From contig NZ_JABUXV010000001.1 of assembly GCF_014897705.1 (NCBI RefSeq), positions 1-64,000 of the forward strand: a stretch of 64,000 nucleotides of DNA, in the 5' to 3' direction. This document shows positions 38,464 through 50,551 of this stretch, one piece after another. Under the pieces are notes generated by a model. It had not been told where the DNA came from, did no database searches, and saw only the letters and a program-made list of their open reading frames with translations. The stretch is from Brachybacterium sp. FME24. GTDB lineage: Bacteria; Actinomycetota; Actinomycetes; Actinomycetales; Dermabacteraceae. A program made the translations under genes and the position numbers. The first letter of the stretch is position 1. Each line of letters opens with the position of its first letter.

Positions 38464-38552
38464 GGGTGCCTCCTGGAAGCGGGATGGTGCGGGGTCGATG
38501 CCCGCGCAGGGGATGGAGTTCAGGGGTCGAGCACGGGCGGGCGCCGCGGCGA

Positions 38553-38711
38553 TCAGCCGGTCTGGATCCTCCAGATCGCCACGGCGAAGCAGGCGAGACC
38601 TATCAGCGCGAGGCCGGCGATGGCCCACCACGGCTTCTGGGACCGGTAGAAGGACCAGGCACCGCCGAGGAACATGCCCCCGGCGAACAGCACGGCGAAC
38701 GCGAGGAGCAT
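38553..38711 (-). CDS. 52-aa membrane protein in the his cluster
   Basis: Reading frame [16 protein letters not shown]... ending RIQTG, 52 aa, with two hydrophobic helices (about 1-18 and 29-46) joined by a short polar turn containing PWW. The ATG overlaps the hisH stop (TGATG), a sign of coupled translation. Sits between hisH and priA, where several Micrococcales carry a small membrane protein. Function unknown. Confidence 0.65.
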   Translation of the reverse strand: MLLAFAVLFAGGMFLGGAWSFYRSQKPWWAIAGLALIGLACFAVAIWRIQTG

Positions 38712-39487
38712 CAGTGGTTCTCCTGCCCGGTCGCGGGGGTCGAGGAGCCGCCGGCCTCTCGATGCGGCAGCGTGGCCAGCCAGTTGGTCAGCAGCCTCGC
38801 GCCCGCGTCCCCGGACTTCTCGGGGTGGAACTGGGTCGCGGTCAGCGCATCGTTCTCGACGGCCGCGATGAAGCGGTCGCCGTCATGCTCGGCCCAGGTG
38901 ACCTTCGGCGCGGGAAGGGAACCGATCTGTTCCATCTGCCACTGACGAGCCGCATAGGAGTGCACGAAGTAGAAGCGCTCCCCTTCGATGCCGTCGAACA
39001 GGCGCGTGCCCTCAGCAGCTTCGACGGTGTTCCAGCCCATGTGGGGCACGACCGAAGCGTCGAGCCGCGTGATCTCGCCGGGCCACTGCCCCAGCCCGTC
39101 GCTGCGCTCACCGTGCTCGGTCCCGGCGTCGAACATGATCTGCAGTCCCACGCAGATGCCCAGGACGGGGCGCCCGCCGGCGAGACGACGCTCGATGATG
39201 CGGTCCCCGCCCACGGCGAGCACCTGCTCGAACGTGGCGGCGAAGGCTCCGACGCCGGGGACGACGAGCCCGTCGGCCGCGAGGGCACGCTCGCGGCTCG
39301 CCGTGAGCTCGACGTCGGCCCCAGCCGCCTCGAGGGCGCGCACCACGGAGCGGACGTTGCCCGAGCCGTGATCGAGGACAACGACCCGCGGGCCGCACCC
39401 TGCGAGGTCCGGTCCCGCCGGCGCCGGGGTGGCCTGCGCGAGTTCGGGCTGCGCTGTGTGATCCGTCGAGGAGCCGGCCTCGGTCAC
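38711..39487 (-). CDS. hisH: imidazole glycerol phosphate synthase, glutamine amidotransferase subunit
   Basis: Supplies ammonia to HisF, 258 aa. The conserved part starts at [14 protein letters not shown] (about residue 33). Nucleophile cysteine in GICVGLQ; histidine and glutamate of the triad in QFHPEKSG. A 30-residue disordered N-terminus and a short tail extend the usual 200-aa length. The GTG at 39487 overlaps the upstream stop (GTGA); an ATG at 39514 is possible but lies inside the previous gene. hisF itself is not in this window. Confidence 0.94.
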   Translation of the reverse strand: MTEAGSSTDHTAQPELAQATPAPAGPDLAGCGPRVVVLDHGSGNVRSVVRALEAAGADVELTASRERALAADGLVVPGVGAFAATFEQVLAVGGDRIIERRLAGGRPVLGICVGLQIMFDAGTEHGERSDGLGQWPGEITRLDASVVPHMGWNTVEAAEGTRLFDGIEGERFYFVHSYAARQWQMEQIGSLPAPKVTWAEHDGDRFIAAVENDALTATQFHPEKSGDAGARLLTNWLATLPHREAGGSSTPATGQENH

Positions 39488-40125
39488 TTGCGCTTCTTCC
39501 CGCGGGCGATCCATTCCAGGGCGTCGGCCCGGGTGACCGTGGAGGGGTCGATGCCCTCGTCCAGCTCGTCGAGCCCGGTCGCGCCGAGCAGAAGCTCCTC
39601 GACGACATCATCGACCGCTCCGAGCACGATCGCGGGCGAGACGTCCTCGCCGCGATCCCCGTTCTTGTATCGGGTCGCGGTCATGCGGTCGCCGCGGCGC
39701 CAGAACAGCACGATGCCGTTGCGCTGCAAGGCGGTCGAGGCGATCGAGGCGAGGTCATGGGCGGCAGTCTCCGCGAGCGGGCCGACAGCGATGGCACCCG
39801 TGCTGGTGTCGAGCGAGCGGCTGCCGGTGGGGATGTCGATCCCGTCGGTACGGGCCTCACGGCCCAGACGGATCGCGCCGGCCAGGGCCTTCGCGGAGGC
39901 GACGGAGGTGGCGACCACCGCGATGGTCGGTATCTCGGCCTCTGCCTCGTCCTCGGCCGCATCGGACAGGACGTCCTCGACGGTCAGCGGGGCGTCCTCG
40001 AGCGAGAGCCCCTCGGTCAGACGCGCGAACTCGGCATCGATGTCGTCCGCAGGCTGGCCGGACGCGTTCTCCTCCGGTTCCTCCGGGGAGCCCTCATGCG
40101 GATCGCGGGGGTCGGCGGTGCTCAC
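39484..40125 (-). CDS. conserved hypothetical protein in the his cluster
   Basis: 213 aa. Acidic N-terminus (1-60), then an alpha/beta region (about 63-165; [22 protein letters not shown] and [21 protein letters not shown] in parts) and a basic end GKKRK. I do not recognise a family with a known activity. Translationally coupled on both sides (ATGA with hisB, GTGA with hisH), so it is co-made with the histidine enzymes. Confidence 0.7.
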   Translation of the reverse strand: MSTADPRDPHEGSPEEPEENASGQPADDIDAEFARLTEGLSLEDAPLTVEDVLSDAAEDEAEAEIPTIAVVATSVASAKALAGAIRLGREARTDGIDIPTGSRSLDTSTGAIAVGPLAETAAHDLASIASTALQRNGIVLFWRRGDRMTATRYKNGDRGEDVSPAIVLGAVDDVVEELLLGATGLDELDEGIDPSTVTRADALEWIARGKKRK

Positions 40126-40748
40126 AGGGCTCCCTTCGTGGAAGGCACGTCCAGGACGCGCTCATCGTAGGCGCAGGCGGCGCGCAGCGCACGGGCGAGA
40201 GCCTTGAACTGCGCCTCGACGACGTGGTGCGGGTCGCGTCCGGCAAGCAGCCGGATGTGCAGGCAGATCGCCGCGTGGTGCGCGAGGGACTCGAAGACGT
40301 GACGGGTCAGCGAGCCGGTGAAGTGCCCTCCGATGAGGTGCAGGGCCTGGGCCTCGCTCTCGCCGGTGTGCACGCAGTACGGGCGACCGGAGAGATCGAC
40401 CACGGCCTGGGCCAGCGACTCGTCCAGCGGGACCATCGCGTCCCCGAAGCGGGCGATGCCCTTCTTGTCACCGAGGGCCTCGCGCAGTGCCTGACCGAGC
40501 ACGATCGCCGTGTCCTCGACGGTGTGGTGCGCGTCGATGTCGATGTCACCGGTGGCCCGCACCGTCAGGTCGAAGCGGGCGTGGGTGCCCAGCGCGGTGA
40601 GCATGTGGTCGAAGAACGGCACGGACGTCGACACGTCGACCTGGCCGGTTCCGTCGACGTCGAGGGTGACCTCGACGGAGGACTCGCGGGTGCTGCGCGT
40701 GATGCTCGCCGTGCGGGACGGGCGTGCAGGGGTGGTGGGGTCGGTCAT
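40122..40748 (-). CDS. hisB: imidazoleglycerol-phosphate dehydratase
   Basis: Manganese enzyme of histidine synthesis, 208 aa, monofunctional. Metal-binding histidine motifs [16 protein letters not shown] and DPHHVVEA are intact, as is [10 protein letters not shown]. The ATG overlaps the hisC stop region and its own stop overlaps the next gene. Confidence 0.97.
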   Translation of the reverse strand: MTDPTTPARPSRTASITRSTRESSVEVTLDVDGTGQVDVSTSVPFFDHMLTALGTHARFDLTVRATGDIDIDAHHTVEDTAIVLGQALREALGDKKGIARFGDAMVPLDESLAQAVVDLSGRPYCVHTGESEAQALHLIGGHFTGSLTRHVFESLAHHAAICLHIRLLAGRDPHHVVEAQFKALARALRAACAYDERVLDVPSTKGAL

Positions 40749-41887
40749 CGGGGGTCTGCCTCCTCGAGGGCGGTACGGAATGCGGCGTTGTTCTCGGGCG
40801 TGCCGACGGACACGCGCAGCCAGCCGGTGGGGCCGACGGCACGGACCAATACGCTGCGCTGCAGGAGCGCCTCGAACACGGCGTCGCGGTCGGCGAAGGT
40901 GCGGAACAGGATGAAGTTCGCGTCGGACGGTGCCACGGCGTGGCTCCGGGCGCTCAGGTGCTCGGCCAGGGCGTCACGCTCCGCGCGCAGCAGCGCCACC
41001 TTCCCGAGCAGCTCGTCACGGTGGGCGAGCGCCGCGCGAGCGACGGCCTGGGTGATGGCGGAGAGGTGGTACGGCAGGCGGACGACCCGCACGGTGTCGA
41101 CGATCGTCGGCGCGGCGACCAGGTAGCCGAGTCGGGCACCGGCCAGGGCGAAGGCCTTGGACATGGTGCGGGTGACGACGAGGTTCGGGTGCTTCTCCAG
41201 CAGGGTGAGCGCGCTGGGCACGCCGTCACGACGGAACTCGCCGTAGGCCTCGTCCACCACCAGCAGGCCGCGAGTCTCGGCCAGGGCGGTGGCGGCAGCG
41301 TCGACCACGTCCAGCGCGAGCGCGGTCCCGGTGGGATTGTTCGGGCTGGTCAGCACCACGATGTGCGGCCGGTGCGCGGCGATCGCCGCGGTGACCGCCT
41401 CGACGGTGAGCGCGAACTCGGGCGGTGCCCCCCGTTCGGCCGTGACCCACGTCGTGTAGGTGTCTCGCGCATACTCCGGATACATCGAGTAGTGCGGGGT
41501 GAAGCCGAGCGCGGTGCGGCCCGGGCCGCCGTACGCCAGCAGCAGCTGATGCATGATCTCGTTGGAGCCGTTGGCGGCCCACACCGCCTCCGGCGCGGGG
41601 GCGCTGATGGCGGACTCCGCGGCGAGGTACTGCCCGAGATCGGCGCGCAGGGCGAGAGCCTCCCGATCCGGGTACCGATTCAGACCGACGGCGGCCTCGG
41701 CGGCGGCCCGGCCGATGTGTTCGGCGAGGGCGGGCGAGGGTCCGTAGGGGTTCTCGTTCACGTTCAGCGCATGCTCGACCTCGAGCTGCGGAGCACCGTA
41801 GGGCGCGTCGCCCGCGATGCCGTCGCGCGGCAGGGGCAGCGCGGCGGTGGCCGTGGTCGGAGTGGAGTTCTCAGGCATGGCCTCCAT
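40745..41887 (-). CDS. hisC: histidinol-phosphate aminotransferase
   Basis: PLP aminotransferase, 380 aa. [12 protein letters not shown] near residue 45, [15 protein letters not shown], and the PLP lysine in [15 protein letters not shown]. Two ATGs are possible: 41887, or 41878 three codons later; a GGAGG sits between them and is too close to the second, so the transcript may be leaderless at the first. First gene of the minus-strand his block; hisD is upstream but separated by an inverted gene. Confidence 0.93.
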   Translation of the reverse strand: MEAMPENSTPTTATAALPLPRDGIAGDAPYGAPQLEVEHALNVNENPYGPSPALAEHIGRAAAEAAVGLNRYPDREALALRADLGQYLAAESAISAPAPEAVWAANGSNEIMHQLLLAYGGPGRTALGFTPHYSMYPEYARDTYTTWVTAERGAPPEFALTVEAVTAAIAAHRPHIVVLTSPNNPTGTALALDVVDAAATALAETRGLLVVDEAYGEFRRDGVPSALTLLEKHPNLVVTRTMSKAFALAGARLGYLVAAPTIVDTVRVVRLPYHLSAITQAVARAALAHRDELLGKVALLRAERDALAEHLSARSHAVAPSDANFILFRTFADRDAVFEALLQRSVLVRAVGPTGWLRVSVGTPENNAAFRTALEEADPR

Positions 41888-42028
41888 GGTAGTTCGCGAG
41901 TGGCCCGGACGACCCGCGCGACCACCACCGGGACGGGTCACGGCTCGGTCCCGCGGGCCGGGCGTGGCACCGTTCACAGGTGGCGGCAGCTGGGACGGCC
42001 GGGCCGGGCTCGCCAGTACCCTGGTGCG

Positions 42029-42466
42029 ATGTTCCGTTCCCTGGGTGCCCTGGTCGGCGACCTGCTGGTCGTCATCCTCTTCGTCGCAGTCGGTTTCGTG
42101 CAGCACGGCACGCCGCTGACCTCGGAGAACATCTTTCTGGTGGGCTGGCCGTTCGCCGTGGGCGTGCTGCTGGGCCATCTCGCGATCCGGGCCTGGCGGG
42201 CACCGTTCCGGATCTGGCCGCACGGGGTGTTCGTGTGGGCGATCACTCTCGCGACCTCGATGGCGATCCGCACCCTCTTCTCTGCGGGCACCGAGGTGTC
42301 CTTCCTCATCGTCACTGCCGTGACGACCGCTGTGCTGATGCTCGGCTGGCGCGCGATCGCGCTGTTCGCCACCCGCAGCGAGCGGCCGCGACCGACAGTC
42401 GTCACCGGCGGCGAAGCCTCGACTCCGGCCGCTGCCGACAAGAAGCACACCTCGTCGAACTCCTGA
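42029..42466 (+). CDS. DUF3054 membrane protein
   Basis: 145 aa with four predicted helices and a short polar tail. DUF3054 is common in actinobacteria, of unknown function. A TACCCT hexamer ends 6 nt before the ATG, compatible with leaderless transcription. It is inverted relative to the histidine genes and lies between hisC and hisD. Confidence 0.75.
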   Translation: MFRSLGALVGDLLVVILFVAVGFVQHGTPLTSENIFLVGWPFAVGVLLGHLAIRAWRAPFRIWPHGVFVWAITLATSMAIRTLFSAGTEVSFLIVTAVTTAVLMLGWRAIALFATRSERPRPTVVTGGEASTPAAADKKHTSSNS

Positions 42467-42615
42467 ACTCCTCGACCATGAAGCCTCCCCGGCAGGGCGC
42501 GATCTTCATGCCGCAGTAGGTGGGTCGCTGTCGAGGACGGTCGCCGGAACACCGCGATGCACTGACAGGGCTGTGGTGTTCCAGGCATACACCGACTCGA
42601 ACGAGATTCTTGCTC

Positions 42616-42644
42616 GCGGGCAGCGCGGTGGCCGCGCTGCCCGC
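42616..42644. terminator. hairpin between DUF3054 and hisD
   Basis: Perfect 13-bp arms GCGGGCAGCGCGG (42616-42628) and CCGCGCTGCCCGC (42632-42644), 3-nt loop. It lies between two converging genes and ends 9 bp from the hisD stop, so it can terminate both. A second, shorter inverted repeat (CATGAAG/CTTCATG, 42478-42510) lies closer to the DUF3054 gene. Confidence 0.75.
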
Positions 42645-42652
42645 TCCCCCGG

Positions 42653-43990
42653 TCAGCTCTCGAAGCGGATATCGATCGCGGTGCCGTGGGCGGGCAGGCC
42701 TTCGGCCGCTGCCAGGGTGGTCGCGGCGCTGCGTGCAGTGGCCAGGGCGTCGCGGTCGTAGTGGACCACGTGGATGCCGCGCAGGAAGGTCTGCACCCCC
42801 AGGCCCCCGTTGAAGCGCGAGCTGCCGCCGGTGGGAAGCACGTGGTTCGAGCCGGCGGCATAGTCGCCCAGGCTCACCGGACTGTGGGACCCGACGAAGA
42901 CGGCCCCGGCATTGGTGACCCGGGCGGCCACTGCGGTGGCGTCGGCTGTCTGGATCGCGAGGTGCTCGGCCCCGTACGCATCGACCACGGCGAGGCCCTG
43001 GTCGATGTCGTCGACCAGAACGACACCGCTCTGCATCCCGCGCAGCGCCTCCTCGATGCGACCCCGGTGCAGGGCCTTCGGGACCTGTGCGGCAAGCTCC
43101 GCCTCCACGGCACCGACCAGGGCCTCGTCGTCCGTGACCAGAACACTCGCTGCCAGCGGGTCGTGCTCGGCCTGGGAGATGAGGTCCGCGGCGACGAATG
43201 CGGGGTTCGCGGTGGCGTCGGCGAGGATCGCGATCTCGGTGGGACCCGCCTCGGCGTCGATCCCCACGACCCCGCGCACCAGACGTTTCGCGGCGACGAC
43301 ATAGACGTTCCCCGGCCCGGTGACGAGGTCCACGGGCTCGAGCGCCACCCCGTCACCGAGGTCCTCGGCACCGTGCGCGAGCAGGGCGATCCCTTGGGCG
43401 CCGCCGGCGGCGACCACCTCGCGCACGCCCAGCAGCGCGCAGGCGGCGAGGATCGTGGGATGGGGCAGGCCGCCGAACTCCTTCTGCGGCGGGGAGGCGA
43501 GCACGATCTCCTCGACACCCGCGACCTGAGCGGGCACCACGTTCATCACCACGGAGCTGGGCAGCACTGCTCGCCCGCCGGGGACGTAGAGGCCGACGCG
43601 GCGCACCGGCACCCAGCGCTGGGAGACCGTGCCGCCGGGGACCACCTCGACCGTCTCCTCGGGTCGTTCCTGGGCGGAGTCCACGCGGCGCACGCGGGCC
43701 GCGGATTCCTCGAGCGCAGCGCGGATCTGCGGATCGAGCTCCTCGAGGGCGCGCTGCAGCTCGGCCTGCGGGACCCGCAGATGCTCCGGCCGCACCCCGT
43801 CGAAGCGCTCGGAGGCGTCGAGCACGGCCGCGGCGCCGCGTGCGGCGACGTCCTCGACGACAGGACGCACGGCCGCAGTCGCGGCGTCGACGTCCAGCTC
43901 GGCGCGCGGCAGCGCCGCCGTGAGCTCGGCGGCGGTCAGGGTGCGCGCACGCAGGTCGGTCACGGCGAGGAACGGGGCAGGAACGGACAT
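42653..43990 (-). CDS. hisD: histidinol dehydrogenase
   Basis: Last two oxidations of histidine synthesis, NAD-dependent zinc enzyme, 445 aa. Family segments [29 protein letters not shown]-type (here [12 protein letters not shown]), [20 protein letters not shown] and SNHVLPTGG all present. It ends in a terminator, so unlike the usual hisD-hisC-hisB order it is not continuous with hisC. Confidence 0.97.
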   Translation of the reverse strand: MSVPAPFLAVTDLRARTLTAAELTAALPRAELDVDAATAAVRPVVEDVAARGAAAVLDASERFDGVRPEHLRVPQAELQRALEELDPQIRAALEESAARVRRVDSAQERPEETVEVVPGGTVSQRWVPVRRVGLYVPGGRAVLPSSVVMNVVPAQVAGVEEIVLASPPQKEFGGLPHPTILAACALLGVREVVAAGGAQGIALLAHGAEDLGDGVALEPVDLVTGPGNVYVVAAKRLVRGVVGIDAEAGPTEIAILADATANPAFVAADLISQAEHDPLAASVLVTDDEALVGAVEAELAAQVPKALHRGRIEEALRGMQSGVVLVDDIDQGLAVVDAYGAEHLAIQTADATAVAARVTNAGAVFVGSHSPVSLGDYAAGSNHVLPTGGSSRFNGGLGVQTFLRGIHVVHYDRDALATARSAATTLAAAEGLPAHGTAIDIRFES

Positions 43991-43994
43991 GGGC

Positions 43995-44537
43995 TCAGTC
44001 TAGGAGTTCGCCGAGCAGGCGGATCTCCCGGGCCGTGGAGTGGTCGGACCAGGAGATCACGGGTGGCCACTCCGCGATCTCTGCTTCCGCACTGGTCACG
44101 GCAGCGCCGGTGACCACCAGGATCCGCCCCCGAGGGAGCAGATGACCCGTGGCCGCCCGGTTCCAGGCCGTGCGCGCGGCGAGCTGCGGGAGGCGGAACC
44201 AGACGGCGACGATCGCCTCGAACTGCCGCCCGTCCTCCACGGGATAGGGCTCACCGCTCAGATCGGCCGTGATCGCCGTGTAGTCGCCCGGGGTCTCCGC
44301 CGCCCGGCGTCGCGCATCGCGGGTCGCCGTCTGCGAGAGGTCGATCCCGAGCACTCGATGTCCACGCTCGGCCAGCCAGATCCCGTGGCGCCCGTACCCG
44401 TCGCCGGGGCACAGGATCCGCGCGCCGGGCACGAGGCCCGCAGCCAGAGGACCGTCGGTGATGGCCCACGCCACGAATTCGTTCGGCTCGTCCCCGAACG
44501 GGCGACCGTGCTTCGCATAGCGCTCGTCCCAGTCCAT
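43995..44537 (-). CDS. class I SAM-dependent methyltransferase
   Basis: 180 aa. Begins [22 protein letters not shown]-binding motif [18 protein letters not shown] (about 43-60), followed by GIDLSQ. It resembles the TehB/thiopurine-methyltransferase type, with substrate unknown. A GGAGGGGAGG stretch lies before the ATG. It ends 4 bp before the hisD start and so may be co-transcribed with hisD. Confidence 0.8.
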   Translation of the reverse strand: MDWDERYAKHGRPFGDEPNEFVAWAITDGPLAAGLVPGARILCPGDGYGRHGIWLAERGHRVLGIDLSQTATRDARRRAAETPGDYTAITADLSGEPYPVEDGRQFEAIVAVWFRLPQLAARTAWNRAATGHLLPRGRILVVTGAAVTSAEAEIAEWPPVISWSDHSTAREIRLLGELLD

Positions 44538-44697
44538 GGCCTCCCCTCCGGTGTGCAGCAGACGCCATCCCGGGCATCGCGTCCACGATCGCACGAGGCA
44601 GGGGGATGCCCCGACGCAGTCACCAACTCGCCGTGCTCACCCCGGGGGAAGGACCTCCGGCGCCGTGGCGTCTCCCGAGGCGGCTAGTGTCATCCCC

Positions 44698-45528
44698 GTG
44701 CTCGTCGCCTTCCTCCTCACCCTCGTCGCCGGTGGCGCCACCAGCATCGGCGCCGCGCTCGGCGTCCTCGGCAGAGGCACGAATCCGAAGATGCTCGCCG
44801 GCGGTCTCGGGCTGTCGGCCGGGGTGATGCTCTACGTCTCCTTCGTCGAACTCATGCCTCAGGGCGCGCTCGTCCTCTCCGGCGGCGGCGCCCCGACCAC
44901 GCGCGGCACGTCGCTCGCCGTGGTCTCCTTCTTCGTCGGCATCGCGCTGATCGCCGTGCTGGATCGCCTGGTGCCGACGGCGGTCAGCCCGCACGAGTTC
45001 GCCGGGCGCATGAGTGGCACCGCCGGGCAGGCCGAGGTGCGCGAACCTGATGAGCAGGCCGCCGACCGCGCCCTGCGGGCGCGGCTGCTGCGCACCGGAA
45101 CGGTGACCGCCGCGGCCCTCGCCCTCCACAACGTGCCCGAAGGGTTCGCGACGTTCGTGGCGGCCCTGCAGGCCCCCGAGATCGCGATCCCCGTGGTCGC
45201 CGCGATCGCCCTGCACAACATCCCCGAAGGACTCGCCGTCGCGGTGCCGGTGCGCCGCGCGACCGGCTCCCGGAGCAAGGCGTTCTGGCTGGCCACGATG
45301 ACGGGTCTCGCCGAGCCGGTCGGCGCGATCCTCGGGTTCCTGCTGCTCGCACCCCTGCTCAGCGGCAGTGCGATGGGCGCGATCCTGGCCGGCGTCGCCG
45401 GGGTGATGGTGTTCGTCTCGCTCGATGAGCTGCTGCCCGCCGCCGAGGAGACGGGCGAGCACCATACGGTCATCTACTCGCTGATCGCCGGGATGGCGAT
45501 CATGGCGGTGACCCTGATCGTGCTGTGA
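44698..45528 (+). CDS. ZIP family metal transporter
   Basis: ZupT-like divalent metal importer, 276 aa, about eight membrane helices. Metal-site motifs LHNVPEG and LHNIPEG occur in helices 4 and 5. A cytoplasmic charged loop (about 100-130) separates helices 3 and 4. The GTG at 44698 is chosen: TAGTGT ends 7 nt upstream, so a leaderless transcript is likely. The frame is open further upstream without a start signal. Confidence 0.85.
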   Translation: MLVAFLLTLVAGGATSIGAALGVLGRGTNPKMLAGGLGLSAGVMLYVSFVELMPQGALVLSGGGAPTTRGTSLAVVSFFVGIALIAVLDRLVPTAVSPHEFAGRMSGTAGQAEVREPDEQAADRALRARLLRTGTVTAAALALHNVPEGFATFVAALQAPEIAIPVVAAIALHNIPEGLAVAVPVRRATGSRSKAFWLATMTGLAEPVGAILGFLLLAPLLSGSAMGAILAGVAGVMVFVSLDELLPAAEETGEHHTVIYSLIAGMAIMAVTLIVL

Positions 45529-45617
45529 GCGCGCACCACCTCGGGTACGTTGCTGCGTCAGGGGACGTCCCCCGGGGTCGGAACGTCCCGGGGCGATCGG
45601 CAGAGGGGGCACGCGGC

Positions 45618-46781
45618 ATGGTCGGGCACAGCAGAGGCGCGCGCCGCCGTACTCGCACGGCGAGCGCGCTCGCCATCGCGGCGATGGTGCTGGCCCTGGC
45701 GGCCTGCGACGGGAGTCCCCGCGGGGACGTTGACGACACCACCCGGCCCGCCGACCCCCTGGACCCCCGCGTCGTGGCCGAGTCCGCGACCACCAGCGTC
45801 GATCCCTCCTGGCTCTGCGATCCCGGAGGCGACGCCGACGCCCCCGAGCACAGCGGGGAGCCCGGCGTGCTCTCCCCCGGGTCGGTGCAGGCCGAGGGCA
45901 ACCACGTGACGGTCACCGGAGCGTTCCGACTCGGCGAGGATTCCGAGTACGGCGGTTTCATCCCTGACGCGGAGATCGTGCCCTCGCATCCGGAGAACCG
46001 GGGCGCCCCCGCGCAGGGGTACGAGGGCCAGCTGGGCGTCGAGGGTGCGCCGGCACCGCCGATGGTGGCCCGTGAGCGGGTCGAGGTCCCGGGCGAAGGT
46101 GCGGCTCCGTCCTCCGCGACCGCCCAGCTGACCCTCGGCACCTGCGATGACGCCCCTCTGCCCGATGGCCAGTACCTGCTCTCCCTCTCCGGCGGCGGGG
46201 TCGACGGCCCCGGGCGCGACGAGGACGGCTGGAGCTCGTCCCAGGATGTTCTGCTCGACGTCGTCGGCGGCGAGCTGCGAGCGGTGCCCGGCGCGGTCAC
46301 CGCCCCTGAGGGCGAGATCCCCGCGGATCTCTCGCCGCTGGGGTGCCGCGCCCCGCTGAAGGCCGTCGGCGACGGCGACGGCCTGAACGTCGCTGTGAGC
46401 GAGCAGGAGACCAGCGTCTCGACGCTCTTTTCCGAGGAGGCGGACGGCGTCGCCGTCGATGCCCAGGTCACCGTCACCGCGAAGGATCTCGGCACCCGGG
46501 CCCTGCTGCAGGGCGTCGTCCTCACGTCCCCCGACAGCGGCACCGTCGTGGCCGGTGCGCGCAACGCCCCCGCTGTCGGCCTGCAATGGATCGACGAGGA
46601 CGGTGTGAGCACGGCGGAATCCGCCTGGACCACGCGACTGACCTGCACCCACGCCCCGCTGAATGCCGGAAGCTATGAGGCCCATGGCTTCGCGGTCACG
46701 GTCGACCAGGAGGGGGCGACGCACATCGTCCTGTCGGACCCGTGGACCGTCGACGTCGTCGAGGGCGACGCGGCGGCCTGA
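45618..46781 (+). CDS. hypothetical lipoprotein
   Basis: 387 aa. Signal with lipobox LAAC, lipidated C30. The mature part is acidic, beta-rich and contains paired cysteines (SWLCDPGG, GTCDDA, LGCRAP, RLTCTH). No domain of known function recognised. AGAGGGGG lies before the ATG at 45618. A longer frame starts upstream but would bury the signal. It lies 89 bp after the ZIP transporter on the same strand; a link to metal uptake is speculative. Confidence 0.65.
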   Translation: MVGHSRGARRRTRTASALAIAAMVLALAACDGSPRGDVDDTTRPADPLDPRVVAESATTSVDPSWLCDPGGDADAPEHSGEPGVLSPGSVQAEGNHVTVTGAFRLGEDSEYGGFIPDAEIVPSHPENRGAPAQGYEGQLGVEGAPAPPMVARERVEVPGEGAAPSSATAQLTLGTCDDAPLPDGQYLLSLSGGGVDGPGRDEDGWSSSQDVLLDVVGGELRAVPGAVTAPEGEIPADLSPLGCRAPLKAVGDGDGLNVAVSEQETSVSTLFSEEADGVAVDAQVTVTAKDLGTRALLQGVVLTSPDSGTVVAGARNAPAVGLQWIDEDGVSTAESAWTTRLTCTHAPLNAGSYEAHGFAVTVDQEGATHIVLSDPWTVDVVEGDAAA

Positions 46782-46907
46782 ACCGCGCTGCTCGGGCACC
46801 CGCCGACGGGCTCCGCGAGAGCCTGCACGAGGAGCGCCGGGAGGCCCTCGTCACGTACCGTGGTGGCATCCGCACCGACTCCGCGGGCTTCTGCCCGCCG
46901 TCCATTA

Positions 46908-46923
46908 GTCTTGACGTCAAGAC
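46908..46923. promoter_or_regulatory. perfect 16-bp palindrome upstream of icd
   Basis: GTCTTGACGTCAAGAC, fully symmetrical. Lies 36 bp before the icd start. The core TTGACGTCAA is a candidate operator, and similar TTGA-TCAA palindromes are known before TCA-cycle and MarR-type genes in actinobacteria; the binding protein here is unknown. The left half also contains TTGAC, so it could overlap a -35 box. Confidence 0.55.
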
Positions 46924-46958
46924 AAATGCCGCACCGACCCGAGGGAGCCCCGCGACAC

Positions 46959-49187
<2,229 letters not shown>

Positions 49188-49215
49188 CGCCGCAGCCCTC
49201 CTGAAGACCGCTGTC

Positions 49216-49255
49216 GACGCCGGTCCGGCCGCCCTGCGCGGACCGGGCCGGCGTC
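49216..49255 (+). terminator. icd terminator hairpin
   Basis: GACGCCGG (49216-49223) pairs with CCGGCGTC (49248-49255), and partial pairing extends inward. 28 bp past the icd stop. Confidence 0.6.
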
Positions 49256-49327
49256 GGCCGTTGTCACGTCCGATCCTGTTTCCGCCCGGTCGGTGGCCGG
49301 CTTGCCCCTCACCTGGAAGGTGCGTCC

Positions 49328-50116
49328 GTGACCGTCATCTCCTCCCCCGTCGACGGCATCGACCTGCGCTACGACGTCCGCGGCAGCGGCGCCCCGGTCG
49401 TGCTGCTCCACGGCTCCGTGCTCTCGCGGGCGATCTGGCGCGGGCTCGGCTACCTCGAGCCCCTCGCCGCCGATCACACGGTGATCCGGATGGACCTGCG
49501 CGGCCACGGCCGCTCCGGCGCCCCGCACGATCCTGCCGCCTATACCCAGGAGGTCTTCCTCGCGGACCTGCTGGCCGTCCTCGACGCCGAACGCATCGGC
49601 CGCGCCGCGCTGGTCGGCTACTCGCTCGGCGCCCGCATCGCCCTCACCGCGGCGCTCGAGCATCCTGCGCGCGTCTCGCGCCTGGTGAGCCTCGGAGGGT
49701 CTGCCGCCGCGCAGAGGGGGCAGGTGGACTCGGTGTTCTTCCCAGGAGTCATCGACGCGGTGCACGAGGGCGGGATGGAGGCGTTCTGCGCCGGACAGGA
49801 GCTGGGGCCGGAGGTCACGTCGCGCCGCGCCCGTGCCACCCGTACCGCGTTCCTCGCCGCCGACCGCCGCGCGATGGCAGCCCTGTTCACGGCCACCGAT
49901 GCCACCGCCGGCGTGCCCGAAGAGACCCTCGCGCACTGCCCGGTCCCCGCGCTGTGGATGGCGGGCACGCAGGATCACCCGCGGTACGAGGAATCGCGTC
50001 GGGCCGCCGCCGCCATGCCTGATGCAGACTTCGTGGCGCTGCCCGGCCGCGATCATGGCGGGACCCTGTTCCCCGCGGACGAGGTCCTGGACCATGTCCT
50101 GCCGTTCCTGTCCTGA
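49328..50116 (+). CDS. alpha/beta-fold hydrolase
   Basis: 262 aa. Oxyanion region LLHGSVLS; nucleophile serine in GYSLG (about residue 97); acid DHP-type region (TQDHP); histidine in RDHGG. It resembles esterases/haloperoxidase-like enzymes; substrate unknown. GTG start with GGAAGG upstream. It lies 18 bp before a VOC protein on the same strand. Confidence 0.8.
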   Translation: MTVISSPVDGIDLRYDVRGSGAPVVLLHGSVLSRAIWRGLGYLEPLAADHTVIRMDLRGHGRSGAPHDPAAYTQEVFLADLLAVLDAERIGRAALVGYSLGARIALTAALEHPARVSRLVSLGGSAAAQRGQVDSVFFPGVIDAVHEGGMEAFCAGQELGPEVTSRRARATRTAFLAADRRAMAALFTATDATAGVPEETLAHCPVPALWMAGTQDHPRYEESRRAAAAMPDADFVALPGRDHGGTLFPADEVLDHVLPFLS

Positions 50117-50134
50117 CCCGCAAGGAGGAGTTCC

Positions 50135-50527
50135 ATGGCCGTGATCCGTGACATCGTCCTGGACTGTCGGCACGCCGCCGCCCTGGCCCGTTTCTGGGCG
50201 CTGGTCCTCGACGACTACGAGGTGGCTCCGTACGACGACGAGGAGCTGGCGCGGCTGCGCTCCCTCGGGATCACCGACCTGGAGGACGATCCCACGGTCC
50301 TCGTCGAGGGCCCCTCGGGCGCCCCGCGGCTGTGGTTCCAGAGCGTCCCGGAAGCGAAGACCGTCAAGAACCGAGTCCATCTCGACGTGACCGCCTCAGA
50401 CCTCCGGGCGGAGGTCGAGCGGCTCATCGCGCTGGGGGCGACACGGTACGAACCTTCTTCCGCGCAGGACGACCTCGTGGTGCTGTGCGATCCCGAAGGC
50501 AATGAGTTCTGCGTGGTCCGTGCCTGA
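50135..50527 (+). CDS. VOC (glyoxalase-like) domain protein
   Basis: 130 aa with two beta-alpha-beta-beta-beta modules. Features FWALVLDDYEV, RVHLDVTASD and DPEGNEFCVV near the end are typical of the glyoxalase/bleomycin-resistance superfamily. Substrate unknown. AAGGAGG is placed before the ATG. Probably co-transcribed with the hydrolase. Confidence 0.8.
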   Translation: MAVIRDIVLDCRHAAALARFWALVLDDYEVAPYDDEELARLRSLGITDLEDDPTVLVEGPSGAPRLWFQSVPEAKTVKNRVHLDVTASDLRAEVERLIALGATRYEPSSAQDDLVVLCDPEGNEFCVVRA

Positions 50528-50551
50528 TCCTCGGCCGCTGCGCCGCGCCCG

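Noticed and set aside
42478..42510. CATGAAG/CTTCATG inverted repeat as a separate element
   Set aside because: Short arms with a 19-nt gap; the nearby 13-bp hairpin explains termination better.
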